Origin: Methanobrevibacter sp.
GTDB taxonomy: Archaea > Methanobacteriota > Methanobacteria > Methanobacteriales > Methanobacteriaceae
DNA length: 8,667 nucleotides
Direction of reading: 5' to 3'
Assembly: GCA_031261945.1 (NCBI GenBank)
Contig: JAISIQ010000043.1
Location: 1 to 8,667 of the forward strand
A program made the position numbers and the translations under genes. Shown here piece by piece: positions 1 through 6,228 of this stretch. Below the pieces are notes generated by a model. It did no database searches. It was not told where the DNA came from and worked only from the letters and a program-made list of their open reading frames with translations. Positions within the stretch are counted from its first letter, which is position 1, and the number at the start of each line of letters is the position of its first letter.

Positions 1-1
1 T

Positions 2-742
2 GGTTTATGTGCTGATAATAGTAAAACAGGAGCTTTAAAACAAATTGATGGTAAAATGAGATATGATCCATCATTAGATATTTTCACTGCTTTAGATAAT
101 TTAGAAGATGATGGAATAGGCGATAACAATATCATTGATAGTGATATGAAATTAGCTTATGATTTGCTTTTACTTGAAAAAGAATCTGAATCTCTTAATC
201 AAAAATCTATTAATAGCTGTCCTGTTTCTACTTTAAAAGAAGATATTGATAATGGTTTTGGTCTTAGTGGATATTGTGTATCTTGTGGTAAATGTGTTAG
301 ACTTTGTGATATATATAATGCAAGAGAATTTGCAACAATAGAATGGAATGGATCTGTTTCTGATGATTGTATATCTTGTGGTATTTGTGCAGAATTATGC
401 CCTAAAGATGCAATTACTTTAAAAAAAGGATCAATTGATGTTGATTTAGATAAATGTATTCTATGTGAAACTTGTGGAATTCATTGTCCCGCTGATGCAA
501 TTCCAAAAACTACAATGGCTAAAAAGAGAATAGCTGGTGGTTTCAATCTTATTGATACTAAGTTATGTATGAATTGTAAACTTTGTTATAAAATTTGTCC
601 TGAAGATGCTATAATTGATGATAAAGATCAGGGAATAATGATAGTTGATGAAGATAAATGTATTTATTGTGGTGCTTGTTCTAATGCATGTCCTGCAAAA
701 GCATTTATATTTGAAAGAGAATTTAAAGATGCAAGTGAATAA
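2..742 (+). CDS. ehbK: Ehb polyferredoxin EhbK, 3' part (5' end outside window)
   Basis: Multi-cluster ferredoxin subunit of energy-converting hydrogenase B, expected on the cytoplasmic face, passing electrons between the hydrogenase module and ferredoxin-dependent partners. Numbering from the ATG at 56, five CxxCxxCxxxC motifs are visible: C74-C84, C105-C115, C134-C144, C171-C181 and C202-C212. The last four end in Cys-Pro; the first ends in Cys-Asp. A further C55-Pro may complete a cluster with cysteines lying upstream. The frame stays open with protein-like codons from base 2 to the ATG at 56, and that ATG has no well-placed ribosome site, so 56 is probably internal and the gene is cut by the window edge. 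It ends in two consecutive TAA codons except for the repeat-like spacing described for the following gap. Its position upstream of a two-cluster ferredoxin and the NiFe subunits fits EhbK; the exact letter rests on operon order. Confidence 0.85.
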   Translation, partial: GLCADNSKTGALKQIDGKMRYDPSLDIFTALDNLEDDGIGDNNIIDSDMKLAYDLLLLEKESESLNQKSINSCPVSTLKEDIDNGFGLSGYCVSCGKCVRLCDIYNAREFATIEWNGSVSDDCISCGICAELCPKDAITLKKGSIDVDLDKCILCETCGIHCPADAIPKTTMAKKRIAGGFNLIDTKLCMNCKLCYKICPEDAIIDDKDQGIMIVDEDKCIYCGACSNACPAKAFIFEREFKDASE

Positions 743-840
743 TAAATGTACTGAATAATAAGATGGAATTGGCTAATAATATTAATAATAATGCTGATAA
801 TAAGACTAATAATAAAATTGATAATAATACTAAGTAATAA
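736..840 (+). repeat. stop-anchored AATAAT repeat array in the ehbK-ehbL gap
   Basis: The ten bases TGAATAATAA around the ehbK stop (736-745) recur exactly at 752-761, then dissolve into irregular AATAAT/GATAAT units up to about 840. An Asn-rich reading frame is open through this stretch from the ehbK end to the TAA at 835. No ribosome site precedes its ATG at 763, so it is not called as a gene. Confidence 0.75.
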
Positions 841-876
841 ATAATAATATTATAATTATAATTTTATAATTCATAA

Positions 877-902
877 TTTATATGATAATCATATTCATGG
901 TG
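877..902 (+). promoter_or_regulatory. leader of ehbL: TATA-like element, 15-nt palindrome and GGTG ribosome site
   Basis: TTTATATG at 877-884 resembles an archaeal box A. It overlaps a perfect palindrome, ATATGATAATCATAT (880-894). GGTG at 899-902 lies 5 nt before the ehbL ATG and is the convincing element. The box A would place a transcript start almost at the ATG, beyond the ribosome site, so an active promoter here is doubtful. The palindrome could be chance in DNA this AT-rich. Confidence 0.35.
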
Positions 903-907
903 TTTAA

Positions 908-1483
908 ATGAAAAATTTAATTAGAATTATGCTTGAAGGAGCTTATGGAAACTTTAAGAAAATTTTCTTTGCTTCTGATAGAGTAACTGATATGGGGATG
1001 AGAGAAGCTATTTTAGGAGGTAAAATAAAACCTAAAGATAAAATAGCCAAAAAAGCTTGTATAGGATGCTCAGGTTGTGCTAATGTATGTCCAACTGAAG
1101 CCATTACTATGAGACCTCTCCAACAACCAGAAAAATTAATGGAAGGATGGACAAAAACAGAAATACCTGAACTTAATAGTGAAAGATGTGTATTTTGTTA
1201 TCATTGTCATGATTTTTGTCCTGTTTATGCTTTATTTGGAGAAAAAGCTACAATTCATCCTAATGATGTTGGTGAAGTCCATATAGATCTTGAAAAAGAT
1301 ATGAACAAACCATTTAAAATTTCTAAAGATAAACTTTCATTTATAGCACAATATCTTTCTGATAAAACTATATTAAAAAACCATGAAGAAAATCGTGATT
1401 CTGAAGAAATTATTGCAAATATTGGCAATGAAAATAAACTTGCAAAATTTACAAAAATTAATAATAAAATAAATAAAAACTAA
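908..1483 (+). CDS. ehbL: Ehb ferredoxin subunit EhbL (two 4Fe-4S clusters)
   Basis: Small iron-sulfur subunit that should link the polyferredoxin to the small hydrogenase subunit. Two CxxCxxCxxxCP motifs, C51-C61 and C94-C104, are separated by about 33 residues. This spacing is typical of the NuoI/EchF-like ferredoxin subunits of group 4 hydrogenases. The ATG has GGTG 5 nt upstream. After about residue 165 the protein turns into a low-complexity Asn/Lys/Ile tail ending INNKINKN. The DNA coding that tail merges into the repeat array of the next gap, so the extreme C-terminus may vary between strains. Assignment rests on cluster motifs and operon position directly before the NuoB-like and NiFe subunits. 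Confidence 0.86.
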   Translation: MKNLIRIMLEGAYGNFKKIFFASDRVTDMGMREAILGGKIKPKDKIAKKACIGCSGCANVCPTEAITMRPLQQPEKLMEGWTKTEIPELNSERCVFCYHCHDFCPVYALFGEKATIHPNDVGEVHIDLEKDMNKPFKISKDKLSFIAQYLSDKTILKNHEENRDSEEIIANIGNENKLAKFTKINNKINKN

Positions 1484-1612
1484 CTAATAAAAACTAATTA
1501 ATAAAATACTAAATAATAAAACTAAATAATAAAAATAACTAATAAAATAGCTAATAAAAATAATTAATAAAAATTACTAATAAAAATTAACTAATAAATA
1601 TTAACTAATAAT
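1475..1612 (+). repeat. stop-anchored CTAATAAA repeat array in the ehbL-ehbM gap
   Basis: The stop context AAAAACTAA (1475-1483) is repeated exactly at 1489-1497. CTAATAAA then occurs exactly at 1484, 1539, 1551, 1577 and 1591, with variants (CTAAATAATAAA, CTAATTAATAAAA, CTAATAAT) between. TAA triplets appear in all phases. The array stops about 35 nt before the ehbM ribosome site. Confidence 0.85.
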
Positions 1613-1648
1613 ATATTTAATCATTTAAAATTTAAAAAGAGGGATTTA

Positions 1649-2095
1649 ATGAGCCTTAAGTCATTTTCAAGGGCAAGAGCTGTACATCTTATGTTAGTAT
1701 ATACTGGTGGATGTAATGGCTGTGATATAGAGATAGTCAACTGTGTTCTTTCACCTAAGTTCGATGCTGAACAATATAAGGTTTTTTTAACATGGAACCC
1801 TCGTGAAGCTGATGTATTGGTAGTTACAGGCCCTGTAACTAGATTTAATGAAGAACCTTTAAAGAAAATTTATGAAGCTATTCCTGAACCTAAAGCAGTA
1901 GTAGCTGCAGGAGCTTGTGCTTTAATGGGAGGAGTATATAAAAATATTCATGGAGATATTCCTTCAGAAGAAATAATGGGTCCAGTTGAAAATATTATAC
2001 CTGTTGATGCTAAAGTACCTGGTTGTGCTGTTAGACCTCAAGATATTTTGTCAGGAGTAGTAGCTGCATTACCAAAGTTATTAAATGCAGATTGA
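1649..2095 (+). CDS. ehbM: Ehb hydrogenase small subunit EhbM (NuoB-like)
   Basis: Small electron-transfer subunit of the group 4 NiFe hydrogenase, homologous to the 20 kDa subunit of complex I (NuoB/PSST). It holds the 4Fe-4S cluster nearest the NiFe site. Visible landmarks are GGCNGCDIE with C22 and C25, VVTGPVT at 58-64, the loop GACALMGG with C90, and PGCAVRP with C126; these four cysteines form the proximal cluster ligand set. At 148 residues it has the compact single-cluster size of Ech/Ehb small subunits. GAGGG at 1639-1643 is 5 nt before the ATG. The stop TGA is followed at once by an in-frame TAA. It lies directly before the large subunit, as expected for this pair. Confidence 0.93.
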   Translation: MSLKSFSRARAVHLMLVYTGGCNGCDIEIVNCVLSPKFDAEQYKVFLTWNPREADVLVVTGPVTRFNEEPLKKIYEAIPEPKAVVAAGACALMGGVYKNIHGDIPSEEIMGPVENIIPVDAKVPGCAVRPQDILSGVVAALPKLLNAD

Positions 2096-2207
2096 TAATA
2101 TTCTGATTGATAATACTCAGATTGATAAATGAAATTGATAAATAATATTGATTTGATAAATAATAGTGGTAAATAATATAAATGAGCTTGATAAATAAGA
2201 TTGATAA
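2090..2207 (+). repeat. stop-anchored TTGATAA repeat array in the ehbM-ehbN gap
   Basis: TTGATAA occurs exactly seven times: 2092, 2107, 2122, 2135, 2153, 2188 and 2201. The first copy contains the ehbM stop and its following TAA. The first three are exactly 15 nt apart, so they stay in the ehbM frame and repeat the pattern Asp-TGA-TAA. Later copies are irregularly spaced. Confidence 0.9.
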
Positions 2208-2249
2208 AAAATATGATTTATAAATACAATTTGTACTTATGAGGATATA

Positions 2250-3560
2250 ATGACAGAAGAGAAAAAATCAAAAAAGCAGGAAGTAATAGAAACTGAAGTA
2301 GCATTAGGAACAGTTCATCCTGCTGCTTTGGAACCATACAGAGTCAGACTTTTTGTTGAAGATGAAATTGTAAAAGATGCGGAAATTACAATTGGAGTTA
2401 ATCATAGAGGTATAGAAAGGATAATGGAAGGTCTTCCTGTAGAAAAAGCTAATGCACTTACTGAAAAAGTTTGTGGTATTTGTTCTAATGCTCATATTTG
2501 GAATTCTGTTTTAGTTGCAGAGAAAGGTCTCCAAATAGAGATACCTGAAAGAGCTAATTACATAAGAATCATAACAGAAGAGCTTGAAAGACTTCATAGC
2601 CATTTTCTTTATTTAGCACATGGAAGTGAAGTTTTAGGTCAAGAAACTTTCTCAATGAGAGCTTTTTATCTTAGAGAAACAGCTATGGAACTTCTTAGAA
2701 TGATTGGAGGAAATCGTGTTCAATATGGCGTTTCAATCATTGGAGGGGTTAGACCAAGATGTGAATTAAATGAAATGAGAATTCAAAAAATAGCTGAAGG
2801 AATGGAAACAATAGAAGAAGGACTTCTTAAATTCGCTGATAGATTTGTTTCTGATCCAATGATAATGTCAAGAATCACAGGTGTTGGTCAAATTAGTAAA
2901 AAAGATGCTAAAAGACTTGAAGTCACTGGCCCAAGTCTTAGAGCTACTGGTGTTGCTCAAGACCTTAGAACAACTATGAAAGAATATGAACCTTTTGATT
3001 TTGATGTTATAACTCAAGATGATGGAGATGTTAAATCAAATATTTTAATGAGAGCTTTAGAGATTCCAGAATCTGTAAAAATAATTCGCCAAGCTATTAA
3101 AAATATTCCTGAGGGTCCTATAGTAGATAGATCTTGGGAAATGTTTGATTGTGATATGATTCAAAGTTATATTGAAGTTCCAAGAGGAACTCTTTATCAT
3201 TCTTATGGAATAGAAGATGGTAGACTTAGGGGATCTATTATTAGGACTCCTTCGATGTCTAATATTGGTGCTATGCAATATGCTTGTATTGGTAATCATG
3301 TAACTGATGCACAATTATGTATTGTTCAATGTGATCCTTGTTTTACTTGTACAGATAGAGCTATTGAAATAATTGATAGTAATAGTAGTAATAGTAGTAA
3401 CAATAGTAACAATACGAATATTATTAATATTAGTAATAGTAGTACTAATAATAGTAATATTAATGGCAATAGTAATGGTAATGAGAGTAATATTGCTAAT
3501 ATTAATGGTAGTAGCAATAATAATGCCATTAATGATAATATTAGTAATATTAGTAATTAG
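2250..3560 (+). CDS. ehbN: Ehb NiFe hydrogenase large subunit EhbN with a Ser/Asn-rich C-terminal extension
   Basis: Catalytic subunit of energy-converting hydrogenase B (group 4 NiFe hydrogenase, related to the 49 kDa subunit of complex I), which oxidises or evolves H2. The N-terminal nickel motif is VCGICSNAH (C75, C78, H82) and the C-terminal one is DPCFTCTDR (C364, C367, R370), so all four metal-binding cysteines are present. GAGG at 2241-2244 lies 5 nt before the ATG. Conserved-looking protein ends near D376. The last 60 residues (377-436) contain 26 Asn and 16 Ser and are coded by an AGTAAT-type microsatellite that continues past the stop. A one-base shift at the GAT/AGT junction would end the protein at 376 residues, close to my recollection of the family's length. 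The tail may therefore be a recent extension or a sequencing indel. Confidence 0.93.
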   Translation: MTEEKKSKKQEVIETEVALGTVHPAALEPYRVRLFVEDEIVKDAEITIGVNHRGIERIMEGLPVEKANALTEKVCGICSNAHIWNSVLVAEKGLQIEIPERANYIRIITEELERLHSHFLYLAHGSEVLGQETFSMRAFYLRETAMELLRMIGGNRVQYGVSIIGGVRPRCELNEMRIQKIAEGMETIEEGLLKFADRFVSDPMIMSRITGVGQISKKDAKRLEVTGPSLRATGVAQDLRTTMKEYEPFDFDVITQDDGDVKSNILMRALEIPESVKIIRQAIKNIPEGPIVDRSWEMFDCDMIQSYIEVPRGTLYHSYGIEDGRLRGSIIRTPSMSNIGAMQYACIGNHVTDAQLCIVQCDPCFTCTDRAIEIIDSNSSNSSNNSNNTNIINISNSSTNNSNINGNSNGNESNIANINGSSNNNAINDNISNISN

Positions 3561-3619
3561 TAAGAATAGTAATAGTAATAGTAGTAACTAGTAATAATAA
3601 TAACAATAGTAATAATAAT
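3378..3619 (+). repeat. AGTAAT microsatellite spanning the ehbN 3' end and the ehbN-ehbO gap
   Basis: Twelve exact AGTAAT copies plus AGTAAC, AGTACT and AATATT variants run through the last 180 coding bases of ehbN and on to about 3619. Upstream of the current TAG (3558) the array is read as AGT/AAT, giving Ser-Asn. Downstream it is in the other phase: 9 of the 10 codons at 3558-3587 are stops. The phase therefore changes at the coding boundary. Confidence 0.92.
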
Positions 3620-3670
3620 TTATAATAATATAATAATTAAAATAAATAAGGAGATTAAGGAAGAGATAGG

Positions 3671-4672
3671 ATGTCATATATTACAATATTATATTCAGTT
3701 CTAGCAGTAATAGCTACATTGATTTTAGCTATAGTTATAGGAATGCTTCTTCCAGGAATTGAAAGAAAATATGTTCAAGCTAGAATCCAGCAAAGAATTG
3801 GTCCTCCTGTTACAAGTCCGGGAATAATGGCCCCTATTAAATTTTTCTTTAAGGAAAATGTTATGCCTAATTCTCCAGTACCTGGATTATATAAATCATT
3901 ACCTATAATATGTTTTATTGTAGTTATATTAATTCTTTTAGCATTGATGCCTCAAATTTACTCATTTGGTGCTTTTACAAGTATAATAGCTATTATTGGA
4001 TTTTTAAAAGTTGAAGAAGTAGCATATGTTTTAATGGGGGCTCTTTCTAAGTCAGTAATGTCTTTGGGCTTACCATTTCCAGACATTGTTAAAGGAGCTA
4101 CACATCCAAATGTAGAAAGATCTTATATTGAAGATTTAAGTTCAAATAGAGCATTTCGTCTGATAGCTTTTGGATCTTTTCCTTTGTATCTTGCTTTATT
4201 TATTCCTGTAGCTATAACTGGAAGTGTTTTTTTAGGGGACATAGTAGCATTTCAACAGGCTAATGGTCCATTTATTCTTACATTAGGGGGGGCAATTGGA
4301 ACAATAGTTTTTTTCATTGGATATATGATTCTTTTAAATGAATATCCTTTTGCAATTCTTAAAACTAAAGCTGATGTAATCGAAGGTCCTTATATGGAAT
4401 ATGCTTCTAAATATCGCTCTTTTGTTTATTTAACAAGAGGATTTTTAATGTTTACACTAGGGGCTTTATTTTCAGTACTTTTCATAGGAATTCCTCCAAA
4501 TATATTTTCTTGGGGAATTTTAGTTAATATAGCAGTTGCCATTATTTTCCCAGTTTTAATGGGAATAATGAGCGCATTTTCTCCAGTATTCACATATAAA
4601 CAATTTTATCCAGTTGTAGTTTCAACATCACTTTTAGGAGTTTTAGCTATTGTTATTGGATTATTGATATAA
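3671..4672 (+). CDS. ehbO: Ehb membrane subunit EhbO (NuoH/EchB-like)
   Basis: Integral membrane subunit homologous to complex I NuoH (NADH dehydrogenase subunit 1). It anchors the hydrogenase module and takes part in ion translocation. About eight hydrophobic segments can be drawn, near residues 5-28, 77-97, 99-125, 163-188, 200-225, 255-275, 280-303 and 310-332. Family landmarks are [18 protein letters not shown] at 29-46 with E31, [12 protein letters not shown] at 152-163, and the charged loop with E224, E238 and E243 ([24 protein letters not shown]). The ATG has GGAAG at 3659-3663 and a further AAGGAG at 3648-3653. At 333 residues the length is normal for the family. It follows the large subunit as expected for Ehb. 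Confidence 0.93.
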   Translation: MSYITILYSVLAVIATLILAIVIGMLLPGIERKYVQARIQQRIGPPVTSPGIMAPIKFFFKENVMPNSPVPGLYKSLPIICFIVVILILLALMPQIYSFGAFTSIIAIIGFLKVEEVAYVLMGALSKSVMSLGLPFPDIVKGATHPNVERSYIEDLSSNRAFRLIAFGSFPLYLALFIPVAITGSVFLGDIVAFQQANGPFILTLGGAIGTIVFFIGYMILLNEYPFAILKTKADVIEGPYMEYASKYRSFVYLTRGFLMFTLGALFSVLFIGIPPNIFSWGILVNIAVAIIFPVLMGIMSAFSPVFTYKQFYPVVVSTSLLGVLAIVIGLLI

Positions 4673-4765
4673 TTAACATAATATTAATCATAATATAATA
4701 TCCTAATATAATATCATAATATAATAAAATTATAATAATATAATTATAATAATTATAATAATGTA
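4667..4765 (+). repeat. stop-anchored ATATAAT repeat array in the ehbO-ehbP gap
   Basis: The stop context of ehbO, ATA-TAA-T, is echoed by a degenerate tandem of about 13 nt: CATAATATAATATC (4689-4702), CTAATATAATATC (4703-4715) and CATAATATAATA (4715-4726), then TATAATAAT words to about 4765. In the ehbO frame TAA recurs at 4679, 4685, 4691 and 4709. The rest of the gap (to 4833) is ordinary AT-rich leader. Confidence 0.78.
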
Positions 4766-4833
4766 TAATGTAATAGTTAGTATTTAGTGTTTATTTAATA
4801 TTTGATGTTTAATTGAATGAATTCCATGTTTTA

Positions 4834-4837
4834 GGTG
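4834..4837 (+). promoter_or_regulatory. ribosome binding site that sets the TTG start of ehbP
   Basis: GGTG lies 6 nt upstream of a TTG codon at 4844. An in-frame TAA sits directly before that TTG at 4841, so no earlier start is possible. The same GGTG core precedes ehbL and the minus-strand gene at 6121. Confidence 0.75.
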
Positions 4838-4843
4838 TTTTAA

Positions 4844-5107
4844 TTGAAGTTTGTAGTTAGTCCTTATCATATTGTAAGTCTTGGGGGATATATTGTAGAA
4901 AGAGATTTCCCTTATAAAAATATTATTTTAGTTAATAAAACAGATGAAGCTGTTAAAGTAGAAATACCCGTTTTTGAAGAAAGTTGGATTGAAGAACACA
5001 GGGAGTTAGGTATTGAAGTTATACCTGTAAAATATGAAGATAGTTTTTTAACCTTGTTTAGAAAAGCACAATCTGATTTAAATTCAATTAAAGCAAAAAT
5101 AGCTTAA
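4844..5107 (+). CDS. ehbP: Ehb small subunit EhbP
   Basis: Small soluble protein (87 aa) matching in size and position the EhbP family of methanogens, whose biochemical role is unknown. It has no cysteine, no transmembrane segment and no signal peptide. It starts with FVVSPYHIVSLGGYIVERDF, continues with a beta-rich middle, and ends in a short helical, charged region. The start is TTG with a well-placed GGTG site, which may lower its expression relative to its neighbours. It lies between the NuoH-like subunit and the ACT-domain protein, the usual Ehb order. I assign it from position, length and remembered family character rather than from a diagnostic motif. Confidence 0.8.
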   Translation: MKFVVSPYHIVSLGGYIVERDFPYKNIILVNKTDEAVKVEIPVFEESWIEEHRELGIEVIPVKYEDSFLTLFRKAQSDLNSIKAKIA

Positions 5108-5132
5108 AAATATATATCTCTCATTATAATTC

Positions 5133-5179
5133 ATAAATTATAAGATAAATAAATTCACAAAATAAATTTATAAGATAAA
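5133..5179 (+). repeat. direct repeat TTATAAGATAAA abutting the ehbQ start
   Basis: TTATAAGATAAA occurs at 5138-5149 and again at 5168-5179, the second copy ending immediately before the ehbQ ATG. Around each copy similarity extends to ATAAATT(T)ATAAGATAAA with one T missing in the first. The 72-nt gap has no GGTG or GGAG ribosome site, so this element may matter for ehbQ start or transcription. Either copy can also be read as a TATA-like box. Confidence 0.6.
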
Positions 5180-5836
5180 ATGCCAAATATTGCAATTACA
5201 ATTAAAGCTATTGAAAAAAAAGGAGTTTTGGATGAAATAACAAATTTAATTTCATCTTATAATATCAATATTAGTTATACTCATTTATTTATAGAAAAAG
5301 GAAATTTTGGTTCAATTAATTTAGAATTAGAAAATAAAGATAACATAAATAGTTTAATAAAAGATATTGAATCATTGGATTCAGTTAAATCTGTTGAAAT
5401 TCATGGTTCTCTTAATGATATTTATGGAAAACGTATAATAATATTCGGTGGAGGCGCTCAAGTATCTCAAGTAGCTATGGGAGCTATTACTGAAGCTGAT
5501 CGCCATAATATCAGAGGAGAAAGAATAAGCATAGATACTATTCCATTGGTGGGTGAAGAAGAAATAGCTGAAGCTGTTGAAGCTCTTTCCCGTCTTCCAC
5601 GAGTAAGTGCTTTAGTTTTAGCAGGATCACTTATGGGGGGAAAAATAGCTGATGCGGTTGCTAATGTTAAATCTGAACATAATTTAGTTGTTATAAGTCT
5701 TAACATGCCGGGGGGAATCACAGAAATAGCTGATTTAGTAGTAACTGATCCAATTCAAGCAGGAGTAATGGCAGTTATGGCGGTAGCAGACACTGCTACT
5801 TTTAAAATAAATAAATTAAAAAAAAATAAATTTTAA
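5180..5836 (+). CDS. ehbQ: ACT-domain protein EhbQ, last gene of the Ehb operon
   Basis: Two-part soluble protein of 218 residues. Residues 1-75 form an ACT domain, a small ligand-binding fold usually sensing amino acids: [20 protein letters not shown] is its first strand-loop-helix with the typical G15. Residues 84-208 form an alpha/beta domain with IIIFGGGAQ (86-94), [12 protein letters not shown] (143-154) and [11 protein letters not shown] (170-180). I match this pairing to the methanogen EhbQ family, where the second domain is of unknown function. An in-frame TAA at 5171 fixes the ATG at 5180 as the first possible methionine, yet no Shine-Dalgarno site is visible. It closes the operon, followed 8 nt later by a T-tract. 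A role in allosteric control of Ehb is only inferred. Confidence 0.82.
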   Translation: MPNIAITIKAIEKKGVLDEITNLISSYNINISYTHLFIEKGNFGSINLELENKDNINSLIKDIESLDSVKSVEIHGSLNDIYGKRIIIFGGGAQVSQVAMGAITEADRHNIRGERISIDTIPLVGEEEIAEAVEALSRLPRVSALVLAGSLMGGKIADAVANVKSEHNLVVISLNMPGGITEIADLVVTDPIQAGVMAVMAVADTATFKINKLKKNKF

Positions 5837-5843
5837 ATATTAA

Positions 5844-5851
5844 TTTTTTTT
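5844..5851 (+). terminator. T8 tract terminator of the ehb operon
   Basis: Eight consecutive T start 7 nt after the ehbQ TAA. Archaeal RNA polymerase terminates at such U-tracts without needing a hairpin. The neighbouring gene converges from the other strand, so this is the end of the operon. Confidence 0.7.
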
Positions 5852-5856
5852 AAAAA

Positions 5857-5879
5857 CTAATAGCTATAATAGCTATTAG
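5857..5879 (-). terminator. hairpin between convergent genes, with T-tracts beyond it on the minus strand
   Basis: CTAATAGCT (5857-5865) and AGCTATTAG (5871-5879) are perfect complements, giving a 9-bp stem with a 5-nt loop ATAAT. The stop codon of the minus-strand gene (5876-5878) is inside the stem. On the minus strand it is followed by T5 (5856-5852) and then a T9 tract (5826-5818) inside the ehbQ 3' end. It probably helps end transcription or protect the 3' end. Confidence 0.55.
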
Positions 5880-6121
5880 CTCATCTGAAGGGCACGTATT
5901 ATTTTACTTGCCTCATTTTTCACTTCAGGATCTTTAATTTTTCCACTTTCTCTTACTTTAAGAGCTAATTCCAATACTTTAGAAACATCTTCTGGACTTA
6001 AATTTTCTGCCATTTTAAGATAAGTTTGATTTTCATCATCAGACATATCTAAATCATCTTTACAAGCAGCTACATCCCCTAAAAAAGATTTACAAGTTTT
6101 CATTACTTTTTCATCTACCAT
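5876..6121 (-). CDS. small acidic protein of unknown function (81 aa)
   Basis: I do not recognise this protein. It is short, soluble and probably all-helical: a first half with two cysteines (C10, C20) and an acidic stretch KDDLDMSDDENQ, then two amphipathic helices around SPEDVSKVLELALKV and PEVKNEASKIIRAL. There is no membrane segment or signal peptide. The frame can be extended to a GTG at 6130, but that GTG is part of AAAGGTG, which serves as ribosome site 6 nt before the ATG at 6121, so the ATG is preferred. The gap to the upstream Cas4-like gene (107 nt) is A-rich on this strand, with no T-tract, so the two may be co-transcribed. Its 3' end meets ehbQ tail to tail. Confidence 0.75.
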   Translation of the reverse strand: MVDEKVMKTCKSFLGDVAACKDDLDMSDDENQTYLKMAENLSPEDVSKVLELALKVRESGKIKDPEVKNEASKIIRALQMS

Positions 6122-6127
6122 TTTTAA

Positions 6128-6134
6128 CACCTTT
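6128..6134 (-). promoter_or_regulatory. ribosome binding site of the 81-aa gene
   Basis: AAAGGTG on the minus strand ends 6 nt before the ATG at 6121. Because the possible upstream GTG start is inside this motif, the site argues for the ATG. Confidence 0.7.
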
Positions 6135-6149
6135 TTATAGTTTTTATAT

Positions 6150-6160
6150 TATTTATAAGT
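6150..6160 (-). promoter_or_regulatory. possible TATA box of the 81-aa gene
   Basis: ACTTATAAATA on the minus strand lies 29-39 nt before the ATG. Normal spacing would put the transcript start close to the ribosome site, giving an almost leaderless mRNA. Similar words are frequent in this AT-rich DNA, and co-transcription from upstream is an equally good option. Confidence 0.25.
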
Positions 6161-6228
6161 AATATTATTATTTGATTTTCTAAGTATTAACTTTTTTTGT
6201 TTTTACTATCATTATTCAATTTTTTAAA

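Noticed and set aside
56..58. ATG at 56 as the true start of ehbK
   Set aside because: The frame is open upstream to the window edge with plausible coding sequence and the ATG has no well-placed ribosome site.
763..837. A 24-codon Asn-rich gene in the ehbK-ehbL gap
   Set aside because: No ribosome site before the ATG and the sequence is the repeat array itself; reported as a finding about frames, not as a gene.
1484..1612. Repeat arrays as CRISPR or as transposon ends
   Set aside because: Units are short (6-15 nt), degenerate, without unique spacers, and tied to gene ends; no transposase gene is present.
2304..2495. Minus-strand open frame opposite the ehbN 5' part
   Set aside because: Lies entirely opposite the well-conserved EhbN nickel motif region; composition is that of a complementary shadow.
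3057..3314. Minus-strand open frame opposite the ehbN core
   Set aside because: Opposite conserved EhbN coding sequence, no start context, no recognisable domain.
3326..3529. Minus-strand open frame rich in leucine, resembling a membrane protein
   Set aside because: It is the complement of the AGTAAT/AAT repeat in the ehbN tail; repeat complement codes for Leu/Ile. No ribosome site and no family resemblance.
3373..3591. Plus-strand open frame rich in Ile/Val/Leu overlapping the ehbN end
   Set aside because: It is the third phase of the same microsatellite, inside ehbN, with no ribosome site. Hydrophobicity comes from GTA/ATA/ATT repeat codons.
5467..5721. Minus-strand open frame opposite ehbQ
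   Set aside because: Opposite the conserved second domain of EhbQ; Ala/Ser-rich shadow without ribosome site.
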